From Cytidiella melzeri (Eukaryota; Basidiomycota; Agaricomycetes; Polyporales; Irpicaceae): DNA of 64,000 nucleotides. This document shows, piece after piece, positions 1 through 11,373 of the stretch. Position numbers and translations under genes: made by a program. Every line of letters starts with the position of its first letter. The stretch's first letter is position 1. The stretch lies in contig JABYQR010000027.1 of NCBI GenBank assembly GCA_022592445.1, forward strand, positions 170,902 through 234,901, read 5' to 3'. The notes under the pieces were generated by a model that saw only the letters and a program-made list of their open reading frames with translations, made no database searches and was not told the origin of the DNA.

Positions 1-467
1 ACTCTCTCTCCAGGTCCGGTGGTGAATAGGATCTCCGTCACGGTTCCACCCGTGCAGCAAATGGTTGGCAGATCAGTATTACACTGACCCTAAGTCCGGC
101 CAGAACAAGTTACCCGTCTTCGTGCCTAGGCACTCATGGGCTTCTAGTCCTGTTGTCTAGCTCTTATAACAAGCGTCTGACACCAGACTCCACTATTGCC
201 TGTGGGGAGGCACAATTTCATCATGTTGGCATAATGCCAACCCCTGCTCTGATCAGCTCTAGAAGCGTCGGGCGAGAGGGTGATTCAAGTTGTGCATATC
301 AAGGCAAGGCCTAGACGTGACTACCACTTAAAGCCTATGGTCCGGCTACCTCTATTTCTAGAGGATTTGTAGAGGGGCCCACACACAGGCACAAGACCTA
401 GAAGAAAGGGGAAAGAAACCTCCAGCACGTCCAGAGACGTGAGGGAGTAGGGGCAGTCTTATCCAAA
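1..467 (-). mobile_element. Internal 5' part of an LTR-B retroelement (runs out of window)
   Basis: Family B LTRs are read in the direction that places CCAAT and TATA boxes before the transcribed part, so the copy at 468-1147 lies on the minus strand. This stretch would then be the internal region just after its 5' LTR. Two bases past the LTR end the minus strand reads TGGATAAGACTGCCCC, which starts with TGG as a tRNA primer-binding site should. No flanking 5-bp duplication joins the two sides of the LTR (CCAAA on the left, CTGTC on the right), which fits an LTR attached to a larger element. No long reading frame is present here. The assignment is inference. Confidence 0.4.
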
Positions 468-1147
468 TGTAACAGTAAGGTTACTACTCACCAGATAAGT
501 TGATAAACTTGGGGAGATAGTGTGAGATAGAGAGTTAGAGTGGTGGTGAGCGAAGTACTGGTGGGTACTGAGTAGTCCTGGTTCAACAGAGTGGATAAGA
601 CTGAGGGGATATGCCCTCAGGAGTGCCTCTATATATACGTGAAGGGGAGGACCCCAGGTACTACCCTAAGACCCCTAATACCTACATGAGTAAGCAAAGT
701 AATCTACCTTACTAAGCATGCCCTATGCCCTAGTGGTGCCACTTCAATAATCAACCAATAGCAATTGTCCCCATGACCTGACCCCATGACCCAGTCCCAA
801 GGCTAGACTTGTTCTAGCTTGTTCTAAGACAAGGCTAGACTTTTCCAGAAGGTTCTAAGAACTATGACATCATCTAATGGAATGTTCTATACTATGACAT
901 CATAGTTCCAGCATGTTCCACAAGGTTCCAGAGAGTTCTATCATGTGATACACAGATAAGGAAAGGAGCGCATCAGTGCATCAGAGACAGGAGGCGCATC
1001 AGCGCATCAATTGATAGGCACTGGGAATAAGCGCCGGAATAAGCGCCTGATAAGCGCTGGATAAGCGCTTGACAAGCGCTTCAATATTCCCAATAATACC
1101 GTTGCCTGGTAAGGCAAGTCTTGTAGAAACATTGAAAATCTGTGACA
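468..1147 (-). mobile_element. LTR, family B, copy 1
   Basis: The ends are TGTAACAG and CTGTGACA on the plus strand, a near-perfect 8-bp inverted terminal repeat of the TG...CA type. The copy matches 7246-7970 (opposite strand), 30911-31679 and 47093-47752. It contains a TATA-like stretch near 631, a heat-shock-element-like TTCnnGAAnnTTC at 843-855, palindromic ACTATGACATCATAGT and an array of AGCGCT-containing units at about 1028-1082. It abuts the broken Ty3 polyprotein on its right. Confidence 0.8.
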
Positions 1148-4100
1148 CTGTCTTTGTCTCCTTTGATGTCTGCCTCGTATACTATAGCCACTCCGTGCCC
1201 GTTGTCTGTTATCTCCTCACGTACTATATCGTTGCTAGATTGGTTATCTTCTCATTTCCATGTACATGTACTAGTCAAAGGTCTCAATAGAAGCATCTGT
1301 GTTCCTGCTATGATTGACTCAGGAGCCACGGCTTTGTTCATCAGTCACCAGTTTGTCAAAAAGCATAAGATTATCCAACACCCTCTTGAAAGGATGATCT
1401 CACTACACAACATTGACGGAACTAAGAATAAAGCTGGCAGATTAACACACTTTGTTCGCCTTACACTTAAATTTGGAGACCACACAGAAAAGGCAGAGTT
1501 TCTCGTCACGGACTTAGGTCCAGAAGACGTCATTCTTGGGCTACCATGGCTCAAGCACGTAAACCCTACCATCAACTGGGAAAAAGGATAAATGACAATT
1601 CTGAGCAGCTCGGAAGAATCTCCTGACAAACCTTTCCAGAAGGTTGACGGTAATCGCAAAGAACGTAGACAGTGGGTCAAAGCTGGTATTATCCAAGACA
1701 TCACTGACAAAGTCTGTTGTATGGCCGGCTTCACCTACTCTACTAAACTTGCTGCCGAAGCAAACAAGGCTAAAGCTCAGCACTCCTTCAAAGACATCGT
1801 TCCATCAGAGTATCACAGACATGCTAAAGTCTTCTCTGGAGAAGAGTCTAATCGACTACCCCAGCATCGACCCTGGGACCATTCATTTGATCTCAAACCA
1901 GACGCTCCTGAGACCATCAAATTGAAAGTTTATCCTATGCCCCTGAACAAACAAGCCAAGTTTGAGAAGTTCATTCAGGAGAACCTATCAAAGGGTTACA
2001 TCACGCCTTCTAAGTCTCTGATGGCTTCTCCAGTCTTCTTCATCGAAAAGAAGGACAACAAACTCCAACTTATTCAGGACTACCGTAAGCTCAACGACAT
2101 CACTGTGAAGAACTGCTACCCTCTACCGCTTGCCACCGACATCATCAACAAGCTCAAGGGTGCAAAAATCTTCACAAAATTTGATGTTTGTTGGGGATAT
2201 CACAACGTCCGAATCAAAGAAGGAGACAAGTACGAAGCGGCGTTTGTTACCAACCGAGGACTCTTCGAACCTAAGGTCATGTTCTTTGGTCTCACGAACT
2301 CACCCGCTACCTTCCAAGCTCTGATGGACAACATCTTCGCTGACCTTGTCGCCAAGGGCAAGGTGGCTGTCTATCTAGATGACATCTTAATCTGAAGCAA
2401 CAACCTGACGGAGCATCGCAAGGTTGTCCATGAAGTCCTTGAGAGACTTCAGCAGCACAATCTGTATCTTCGGCCGGAAAAGTGCAAGTTTGAGAAATCT
2501 GAGATTGAGTACTTTCGGTTGATCATTTGCGCTGGTGAAGTAGCTATGGACCCTGTCAAAGTCCAAGCAGTTTCTACGTGGCCTACACCCAAGAACCTCA
2601 AAGAAGTCAGAGGATTCATCGGGTTTGCCAACTTTTACCGGTGCTTCATTCAGGATTTCTCAAAGCACGCGTGGCCTCTACACGACCTGACTAAAAATGA
2701 CGTACCGTTTGTCTGGGGTCCAGCACAACAGACTGCCTTCACGTTGCTAAAGAAGGCCTTTACCACTAAGCCTATCTTGGCAGTCTGGGACCCTGAACTC
2801 CCTACACGTCTAGAAGTCGATGCCTTGGGCTATGCGACCGGTGGAATAATCTCCCAGAAATTGAAGGAGGATGGATTCTACCACCCCATCACCTACCGGT
2901 CCGCATCCATGACTGAAGCAGAGCGTGACTACAAAATCTTTGATTGGGAAATGTTAGCCATCACCAAAGCTCTCAAAGATTGGTGCCACTACCTTGAAGG
3001 GCTCAAGGAACTGTTTGAGCTCTGGACAGATCACGCGAACCTGCAGTATTGGAAAACTGCGCAACATCTCACTCAACGTCAAGCATGTTGGTCGCTGCTT
3101 TTGGCTGACTTTGACTTTGTGTTGGTACACAAGCCTGGCAGTATCATGATACACACTGATCCTCTTTCTCGTCTTCACTCACACACTGTCACGGACGAAG
3201 AAGACAACAAGGATCAGGTGGTACTGAAACCGGAACATTTCTGCATCCTTGCTACCAGTGCACTCGCCACTGCTTCTCCGCTCGAATCAAAGATCCGAGA
3301 ATGTACGGAGCAAGAAGCAGAAGTTGCACAAGCTCTCGCTACTCTTCGAAAGAAGGGTCATTGCAAACTTGTCAACAGTTTACTCGAATGGGAAGAGAGT
3401 GATGGACTCATCTATTACAAGGGAAAACTCTACATTCCTAACAACAAAGAGCTCCATCACAAAATTGTCAAATCTTGCCATGACACACCTGCGGCTGGTC
3501 GTCCGGGCAAACACGGCACCATAGAGCTAGTCTCACAACACTATTGGTGGCCAAAGATGAATGCCTTCATAGAGACTTACGTACTAGGCTGCGATCGCTG
3601 TCAACGCTATAAGTTAGCTCCGCACCCTAAATCAGCACTACAGCCTCAGGAAACTTCGGCCAGACCTTGGGAACACGTCGGAGTAGATCTCATCACTCAG
3701 CTACCACCCTCTAAGGGATTTGATTTGATTGCGGTCTACGTCAACCATTACTCCGATCAAATGCACATCATCCCTACCACCACTAAGGTCAACACTGAGG
3801 GAATTGCCAATCTACACTACAAAGAAGTATTCCAACTTCACGGCATTCCCAAGAAGGTGTTCTCTGACCGAGGACCCCAGTTTGCAGCATGCTTCATGTG
3901 TGCGCTCTATCACCGCCTAGGCATAGAGACTGGTTTTACAACCACCTATCATCCGCAAGGAAATGGCAAAGTCAAACGCAAAAACCAGGATATCGAACAA
4001 TACCTGCATCTATTCTGTCAACAACAACAAGACGACTGGGTCGATCATCTTCTGGTGGCTGAGTCTGCACTCAACCCGCGTGTACATGCAGGTAACTCTC

Positions 4101-4887
4101 AAACACCATTTGAAGTCATCTACGGATATTGCCCCGACTTCACCATACTAGTTGGCAAGCGAAGCAATATCCCATCACTCAATGAGCACCTTGACAACAT
4201 GGCTCGAGTACGCAAAGAGACTGAAGCAGCTCTTCGTCTAAGCAAAGAAAAGATGAAGCAACTCTACAAATCTGAGAAGCAATCTCCACGCGTCTTCCAG
4301 GTGGGAGACATGGTCTGGCTGAACGCTAAGAACGTCCAGATCCACCAGGCTACCCCTAAACTTGGTCACAACAACTCGGCCCGTACAAGGTCATTGAACG
4401 CATAGGCGATCTCAATTACAAATTTGATCTACCTAGCTATCTCCGACTCCACCCCGTCTTCCACATCAACTGTCTAAGTCCCTGGCACAACAACGGCAAA
4501 GACGTACCTCCACCTCCTGATCCTATCCTAATAGAAGGAGAAGAGCAGTATGTCGTTGAAAAGGTGCTAGACAGCAGGCTACACGGACAATGGAAGAAAC
4601 TGCAATTCCTTGTCAAATGGGAAGGGTATTCAGACGGACACAATAGCTGGGAACCGGTTGAAAACCTCGAGAATAGTCAAGAAGCAATTGACAACTTCTA
4701 CAAAGCAAACCCCGGAGTACTCCGGGTCATCAAAGCTTCACTCTTCGCGGATCTCCACTCGCACTTTCAGGAATTCAATACCCAGACCGACCCTGCTTTC
4801 CTTTGCACAATCTATCCATCTACATATGATCTTAGCTGGGGTGAAGGCAAACACATCGGTCTGGATATCTCAAGAACATCACACTGA
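1148..4887 (+). pseudogene. Ty3/gypsy chromovirus pol polyprotein, 5'-truncated and broken
   Basis: The reading frame encodes, in order: a retropepsin (DSGA motif near 1318), reverse transcriptase with YLDD at about 2375, RNase H, integrase with an HHCC zinc finger (GCDRCQRYK), and a C-terminal chromodomain (about 4540-4716, VKWEGY). It is broken by stop codons at 1589 (TAA) and 2393 (TGA, right after YLDDILI) and by a one-base frameshift near 4370 that separates the integrase end from the chromodomain. The third catalytic integrase residue is lysine (codon 3974-3976) where the family has glutamate, a change explained by one G-to-A transition. Gag and the 5' LTR are missing; the coding sequence begins directly after LTR B. 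This was a plus-strand element related to fungal chromoviruses and is certainly inactive. Confidence 0.92.
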
Positions 4888-5040
4888 CAGGTAACGTCGA
4901 GTCAACAACACCAGAAGGGGAGAAACTTCCTAGCATCCTTCTGACTAGACAATCGGGGAAAATCTGCTGATTCCCTGTAGACAGGTAGAAGACCTCTATC
5001 ACCACAGCACAGTGATGCTTTGCGAGGACGCTCAATTTTA

Positions 5041-5050
5041 GGAGGGGGGT
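5041..5050 (+). other. Polypurine tract of the Ty3 element
   Basis: AGGAGGGGGG lies three bases before the TG that starts the 3' LTR at 5054. Its place between the chromodomain reading frame and the LTR is where Ty3 elements carry their plus-strand priming site. Confidence 0.75.
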
Positions 5051-5053
5051 AAT

Positions 5054-5789
5054 GTTGTGGATGGCCCAACTAGCCCTTATTTTTTGCAATTTACCTCTTG
5101 TTTTTATCTGTAAAACTCCAGGCTACAACCCAGTTGCAATCCTCCTTGCACGTCTATTAAGCGCCTGTATCACGTGGCTTAGATACATGGTCACGTTACT
5201 TGCTACTACGTCACACTGGCATGTGACTTAGCTTAAGTAAGACCACATGGCTACAACCACATGGCTCAGCCCATAGCTAGGGTTTGATGTCATAGATACC
5301 GTTCACATGAACTCCTTTTGTTCTTTCCCTATTGTTCTCCTTATGGAAGAATGTTCTCACAAGTGTGGGAATGGAATACAATAGTTGGTCTCCTTTTAGA
5401 TAGATTCTCTCACGAGTAGAGTTCTTGGCAAGGTCTAGACAATAGCTATTGTTCTCCTTAGGTAGTTCTTTTGTTCTGTGTTCACACGGCTTCTTGCAAA
5501 GCCTGCCCTCAACATGGTCTGTGCACAGGTCCCTGAAGTCTATATATACTGCTGCATGTACGCTCCTAGCCCCCCATCTCGACCTCTTGGTCTTTACTGG
5601 GCTAGGTAAGCAAAACCCTCTGTACTACATAGCTGGTAGACAGAAATACTAACTTGGTCTTTACTGGGCTAGATACTTCCATAAAGTCTGATAGCTGGTG
5701 AGAGCACTGTGCTTCACGCCTGCCACCACCTCCTCGTCGATATCCACTTTGTGTCCCCGTTTGTCACGTCAAGCCCCGTCTCCGTGTCA
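5054..5789 (+). mobile_element. 3' LTR, family A, of the Ty3 element
   Basis: Starts TGTTGTGGATGGCCC and ends CTCCGTGTCA, matching solo copies 22453-23208 and 56028-56783 (minus) and fragments at 48789-49137 and 60745-61120. A TATA box (TATATATAC) lies at about 5541, followed by a duplicated motif GGTCTTTACTGGGCTAG. Strand and position behind the chromodomain identify it as the 3' LTR, which ties family A to a Ty3 chromovirus. The 5' partner is absent. Confidence 0.9.
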
Positions 5790-6709
5790 CTAGGTACATA
5801 TTCCATGAACATTGTGCTCTCCTTATTGCACTTGTTTTAACTCATCTCTGTGTGTAATTGTTACAATCCGGCCCAACCACCTGACTTCACGTGACCTCCG
5901 CACCCGAACACCGCGCCGCATACACCGCATCTCTGCACCAACATCATCATGACCCTTATCATCTTTTTCCTTCACATCACGCTGTGTTACAGTTCTCTTA
6001 TCTCTCCGCAAGAATGTGCAATTCCCTTTGTTCTGCTTTTGTCTACTCCTCTCGGACTTAGAATCATTGTAGTATATATACAAGACCCAACTGTAGTAAA
6101 TAAGCAATTCAAATATTGAATAAGACTTCCCTTCTTATTCTCTCTTCGTCTGCATTCGACTTCACTAGCTGAAGTTGTCTTACTCGTTGTTGTCTGACAT
6201 TCCCTCGCTGTCTCCGGTGTTCCAATCACCACACCTCTGCAGGTCCGCATTTTGATTGAGCCTTGCTCTCGAACCTTTGATCCTGCTAAGTCCAAATTTA
6301 AGTCACGAGAATCTCGAGCGGCGCAACGTAACTAGTTGAAGCCAAGACTCATTCTGATCCCCCTTGTCCACTCCGCCGCTGCCGCATCTCCGCAAACGCC
6401 GCCGCTCCGCGTCCCTCCTCATTCATCTTGCTCTTAACAGTAATAGGTCCTTGCAGTCTGCAGTGGGATTACAACAACACATCCACCCCTGCCAAAGAGA
6501 AACCATCCTCTTTGCTTGTTATCACTTGAAACCATTGTTGTACCTCAGCACACCTGCCTTGCTTTAGGACTTTTCATTGCTTTAGCACTGGTCGGTCAGT
6601 GCATCATTCTTCAAATTGCACTGCTGAGGGCTAGTGTGCCGAAATTTCTCTCACAGCCAACTGTCTTTCAAACTCTCCTATCATCCTTCAACATCCTACA
6701 TAAAGTGTT
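5790..6709 (+). promoter_or_regulatory. Upstream region of the secreted-protein gene, TATA at 6073-6080
   Basis: No supported coding region lies here. TATATATA occurs at 6073-6080. The segment around 6570-6600 (TTGCTTTAGCACTGG) is closely similar to one about 250 bases before the paralogous gene at 57793, so the duplicated unit includes the 5' leader as well as the coding sequence. The leader may contain introns that I cannot place with confidence. Confidence 0.4.
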
Positions 6710-7213
6710 ATGCAGCTCACAACCCCTCTTGTTTTGTTTGCTGCTGCTGTTGCCAGTGCATTCTATACAGTGACTGTGTCTGCCGTCCCATCTGGCAGTA
6801 AATTCTACCATCCACCTTCCTCCGGCCCGGACAAACCCAATCACTTGAAGACCCAGAGCACAACAGACACAGGCAACTTTCTCAGTCTGCACATCATTGA
6901 TCTCACCAAACGTCAGTGGTGGAAGAACTTCAGACTCCAAAGGCCATGGACAACCGAGCCTCGGGAGCCAACTACAATGGACTCAATCAGATATTTGGAG
7001 CCCCTTTCACAGCAAAGATATGACGAAATATGGGGTGAAGTTGATGCAATCTTGAAAAGGAACCCTCAAACGTCCTGTAAGGACCTTTGGCCGCCGGAAC
7101 GAGGGCACATGTGTCAGGTGATAAAATACTATCGTGAAACGTACAAGCCCGGCAACCATTTGGGCAACCATCTAGTAAACGGAGGTATTTTGAGACTTCG
7201 TTATTCCTCGTGA
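6710..7213 (+). CDS. Small secreted protein (167 aa), paralogue of the gene at 57793
   Basis: The family is not one I recognise. The first 25 residues form a clear signal peptide (MQ, hydrophobic LVLFAAAVA core, cleavage expected after TVSA), followed by VPSGSK. At residues 65-68 there is LTKR, a Kex2-type dibasic site, before a Trp-rich start of the mature part (QWWKNF). The gene at 57793 shares the same ungapped 25-residue signal peptide layout, the (V/I)P-GSK motif and an L-x-KR site, so the two are paralogues despite poor similarity in the mature part. The start is the only ATG that gives the signal peptide. The gene lies between a Ty3 3' LTR and a solo LTR whose target site begins 28 bp after the stop codon. 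Small size, signal peptide, pro-region and transposon setting resemble fungal effector candidates. That role is inference. Confidence 0.65.
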   Translation: MQLTTPLVLFAAAVASAFYTVTVSAVPSGSKFYHPPSSGPDKPNHLKTQSTTDTGNFLSLHIIDLTKRQWWKNFRLQRPWTTEPREPTTMDSIRYLEPLSQQRYDEIWGEVDAILKRNPQTSCKDLWPPERGHMCQVIKYYRETYKPGNHLGNHLVNGGILRLRYSS

Positions 7214-7245
7214 TGTGCAGGGGTGAGGGTTACACAGGAGGGTTG

Positions 7246-7970
7246 TGTCACAGATTTTCAATGTTTCTACAAGACTTGCCTTACCAGGCAACGGTATTAT
7301 TGGGAATATTTAAGCGCTTGTCAAGCGCTTATCCAGCGCTTATCCGGCGTCTATTTAGGCGCTTATCCAGCGCTTATCTGGCGCTTATCAGGCGCCTATT
7401 CCGGCGCTTATTCTCAGTGCCTATCAATTGATGCGCTGATGCGCCTTCTGTCTCTGATGCGCTGATGCGCTCCTTTCCTTATCTGTGTATCACATGATAG
7501 AACTCTCTGGAACCTTGTGGAACTTGCTGGAACTATGATGTCATAGTATAGAACATTCCATTAGATGATGTCATAGTTCATAGAACCTTCTGGAAAAGTC
7601 TAGCCTTGTCTTAGAACAAGCTAGAACAAGTCTAGCCTTGGAGCTGGGTCATGGGGTCAGGTCATGGGGACAATTGCTATTGGTTGATTATTGAAGTGGC
7701 ACCACTAGGGCATAGGGCATGCTTAGTAAGGTAGATTACTTCGCTTACTCATGTAGGTATTAGGGGTCTTAGGGTAGTACCTGGGGTCCTCCCCTTCATG
7801 TATATATAGAGGCACTCCTGAGGGCATATCCCCTCAGTCTTATCCACTCTGTTGAACCAGGACTACTCAGTACCCACCAGTACTTCGCTCACCACCACTC
7901 TTACTCTCTATCTCACCACCTCCCCCTCAAGTTAACCAACTTATCTGGTGAGTGTAGCATTACTGTTACA
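7246..7970 (+). mobile_element. Solo LTR, family B, copy 2, with target duplication GGTTG
   Basis: The element starts TGTCACAG and ends CTGTTACA, and is flanked by GGTTG at 7241-7245 and at 7971-7975, a perfect 5-bp target duplication. Read in this direction it has an array of GCGCTTATC-like units (about 7311-7420), a heat-shock-like GAAnnTTCnnGAA at 7583-7595, an ATTGG (CCAAT box, about 7679) and a TATA box at about 7799. This is a coherent promoter order and defines the sense strand of the family. It is 725 bp long, longer than copy 1, partly because the GCGC array is expanded. Confidence 0.93.
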
Positions 7971-8029
7971 GGTTGAGGGTCTTTTTTTTTCCAATAAATA
8001 TTGAAAGGCGCCAGCAAAAGCCAGGGGTG

Positions 8030-8280
8030 CACGACAGCCAAACACACACCACTAGAGCTAACTACGAACCATCACACCGCATAAGCAACGTGGATTGGAT
8101 AAGGACACCTCCTCCCCTCAGTGGTGTGCAAATAGAGCGTGACCAGAGTCTCCCACTTGGGTAACGATGCCAGGTGCTTGCCATAACCCTTTGTGAGGGG
8201 GTCGGTTAGATGCGTGTAATCCCATCAGGAGAGCAGTAGCTCATCCTGTGAGCTTCAGAGTAGTCGGGGGGGATAGAAAA
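8030..8280 (-). pseudogene. Possible relic of a Ty1/copia RNase H end
   Basis: One minus-strand frame around 8150-8210 reads LTDPLTKG, like the LADPLTKGL motif at the C-terminal end of copia RNase H domains. An in-frame stop lies a few codons upstream and no wider domain is readable, so this is at best a decayed fragment. Chance similarity over eight residues cannot be excluded. Confidence 0.25.
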
Positions 8281-9270
8281 TGAACTCTCCCTCAGAGAGA
8301 GGCTTGAAACGAGTGCCCTGTCTTCTTCAACCAAAACTCCTCAGCATCCCAACTTCCACCATTGACGCCCTACCCTTCGCCAGCCATGACCGCCATTGGG
8401 CTTCCTCCCTGCAAAATAATGCTGCACATCTGCTCACAGGCCTGCCGTGTGGGTGTACCTCGTTGATCGGCCTGTGGCCTTCCCAACACCGGACCTGGTC
8501 TCCAGAGTGCATCCCGCACTTCCACGTCGGACAGCTCTGCGCGAAGCAGAGGGATGGTGAGTTTGGACTATGCTGCGAAGCGCTGCACAAGAGGGTTGTC
8601 GAGGGGGGGAATGGACAGGTTGAGTTGGTCGGAATTGTCGATCCACCCAGGGATGACAAGTGAGGCGGAAGATCCAGCTCAATCCAGAGGGATTGACTGC
8701 CTCTGCCGGCTTGGACGTGTAGGATTGGATCGGAGAGCAATGAAAGAAGTGCATCGCGAATGAGATTAGTGGTAGGTGTTCGGTATAGTATGGCTCATCG
8801 GCTCCAGCGCCTAATGAGGCGGTGGTGGTACAGGTCCAAGAAGGGATCGAGGGTTGAGGGTCAGGGTAGAATGCAAGAGTTCTGTTGCAATTAGACTGCA
8901 TTTCAAAGATAGGCTATCATTGGCATCTACCTGAACTATGATTCAGTACTTCTTATAAGCTTAGCCTTGACTTGTATACCTCAATGCTGTCTCCAGACGT
9001 GTCGAACCGTAATGTGATTGGCTCCAAGTTGACCAAAATAAAATGGATGCTCTTCTCTATCCATAGCGGCTGGGTGACGTGTCTTCCCTGTCCAGGTTAC
9101 CAAGGTGCAGCACATTATATCCAAGTTTGTTCTTCTCCGCAAAGAAGGTAGGGTTCAACCAATTACACACTTGAACGTACGAGAATTGTCAACTTGGAAT
9201 GCTCGCGGATTGCCTGCAAGTCATTCGTCGTTCTGACTTGGATCTTGTTCATCGAGTTGTATTCTGCAGC
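8281..9270. other. No supported gene
   Basis: Overlapping open frames on both strands (8280-8663 plus, 8327-8901 minus) show no domain and no splice structure that I can defend. The last 200 bases should contain the promoter of the demethylase-like gene. Confidence 0.5.
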
Positions 9271-11373
9271 ATGCAACAACACACTATGGCATCAATATCT
9301 ATCTTGGGAGATTTCGATCACCAAAGGGTCCTCCTCTCAGCCATCTGCGTACTCATCGGCCTCGGCATCCTAGCGATTTGTAAACGGCACAAAGCCTCTA
9401 ACCCTGCGGTCCAAGACTCTAACAACAAATCAATATCGACAGTCATCCCCGAGCCACCACAAAAGTCACCACTCAGCCCGCAGCGCAAACCAGGCGGTAC
9501 GTGCTGCCATTCATTGAACCTTTGCACAGGGAATAATCTCTCACTAACCCCAGCATGGAGTCCTGTCCTGTTTGACTATCCCGCTGTCGAACCCTGCGCA
9601 GACAATCCAACCACCATCAAGCCAGTACCCTATCGGCCTTTCAGATGGGGCGAATACCAGTTCGTGCTACAAGAGTCGGTGTGTCATCGGGCTGATCATT
9701 GTTTCGCACAGTGTGACGATGGGCATACGCAGCATGCCTTGGAACGACTGGTTCGAGGTAACTGCTCGTCAAGTGCGGCTGCGTCGCTGTCTGAGGAAGG
9801 GCTGAGAGTTTGTTTGAATGATGTAGCTGGATGATCAGTTTTCAAACTATCATCACATCCGTGAACGTCGCATACAGGCCCACGGCGATCGTCTCGTCCG
9901 CGTCCTGCCGTCCACACCTCAACTGGCTACCGGCGGGCATGATGCAGGTCTGTTTATCTATCAATCCCAGTGATCGTATCTCACAGCCTTTGCTGCAACA
10001 CATGCTCAGCTGGTGAGCTCGTGCAGGAAATGGCAGAATACCTATCTCGACGGTACTCGACCACGTACACCGTCAAACGCGTCGGCGATCCGCAGAGGGC
10101 AGGTGGGTGGTACGGTCTGCCTCCCATCCAAGAAATCACCATCGTGCCCGTGGGGAAGACATACAACTTGGAGACGGAAGACCCCATGGTTGTCGCTGCT
10201 CTTCTGTTGGTCGCGTTCTCGGTCCTATTCTATATTCACTCTACTCATGTCACGTGTATTGTATAGCGTTCAAGACGACATCGCAATCATGATCGAAGGT
10301 GTGTGTACAACAGTGACTGCTCGTGTTTTGCACCCTGCGTGATGAACGTCAACATGTAGGCTCGGATGGCCGATACTACCTCCAGGCTGCAGCCATTTTA
10401 ATCCCAGGTGAGAGCACGCCTCTCGCAATCCCGCCCAACCCCACCACTCACTCGGATTGCTAAGGCTCGTGGCGTTTGCAAGACAAGATCGGCATGAGCC
10501 TCGACGAGATCCACATCAGCGGCACCGTACCTCAATGTCTGTACGCTCTGGTTGATTTTCGCGTTGTACTAAAACTCAGGAATCTCCGCTTAACCCGACA
10601 GTCGAGTCCAAGCTCCAGCTAAGCATGAGCCGCTTCTTCAGACGCCTCCCAGTCGACAAACCCGTCTGCCGAACAAACTACGGCTTTCAAGTCGTCGCCC
10701 CGCCCGACCTCGCCGACCCAATCGATCCACACGAACTCGCCTGGGCACGTACGATGAAAGGCGAAGAAACCAGCGACGACGAGATCGAGCCTGGGTTCAT
10801 GCGCCCCCGACACAGCTGCAATCCTCCCCCTTCCCAAGTCGACCCCATCAAACACGTACCCACGATCTTCCTCGCAGACAGCAACCCCGACTCAACGACA
10901 CCCCTCTCGGTCCACCCCTCTCGCGTGCGCATGCGCGTCGAACGGCAGACGCTCCGGCGACTGCCACGCACGGGCGCCGTCGTGTTCGGCATTCGGACGT
11001 ACCTAACCCCTCTCGACGACCTTGCGTCTGAGCCAGATGTACCAGGGAGACTCGCGAGTGCGATCAGAAGTTGGCCGGAGGACGTCGCAGTGTGAGTCCG
11101 TTGAGTCTTTCATCCCTCCGTCCTGCTCCTCCGATCTGTTTATATAAATATATTCTCCATCTCTCTCTTCGTCTTCACCTCCCCATTTGTCTATGTGCCA
11201 TGCTTCATGGGTCAATACTGGGGCTTGAGTCTTCTAACCTTTTGATTGGCAGGTATAAAGCCCGGCCCGCGTACGAGAGCGTGTTGAGTTATCTGGACGC
11301 TCAACACGCAGCACAAGTGGCTGCCAGTGCTGGCTTGACTTCGGTGTCGGACCCGGTTCCCATAGTTCAATGA
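9271..11373 (+). CDS. Haem-dependent oxidative N-demethylase-like protein (DUF3445 family)
   Basis: Ten exons give 485 codons: 9271-9496, 9554-9659, 9712-9757, 9827-9947, 10010-10205, 10267-10298, 10360-10407, 10465-10536, 10602-11091 and 11253-11373. All introns are GT..AG, and the frame stays open throughout. The spliced protein has an N-terminal membrane anchor (about residues 20-37) followed by the whole DUF3445 domain, with YRPFRWG, VTMGIRSMPWNDW, VQDDIAIMIEG, GSWRLQDK, LSMSRFFRRL and LRRLPRTGAVVFGIRTY. In the family this domain binds haem and removes methyl groups from small amines; the substrate here is unknown. A second ATG at 9286 is an alternative start. The gene converges with the MDR gene on the other strand. 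Confidence 0.88.

Noticed and set aside
10..60. tRNA-like stretch (GGTGGTGAATAGG..CCGTCACGG)
   Set aside because: Resembles part of a tRNA-Asp anticodon arm by eye, but no acceptor stem or complete cloverleaf can be formed.
468..7970. The two LTR-B copies as terminal repeats of one element
   Set aside because: They are in opposite orientation, and the right copy has its own perfect target duplication, so they are independent insertions.
8280..8901. Open frames on both strands near 8.3-8.9 kb
   Set aside because: No recognisable domain in any frame; Pro/Ser/Cys-rich translation is typical of non-coding GC-rich DNA.
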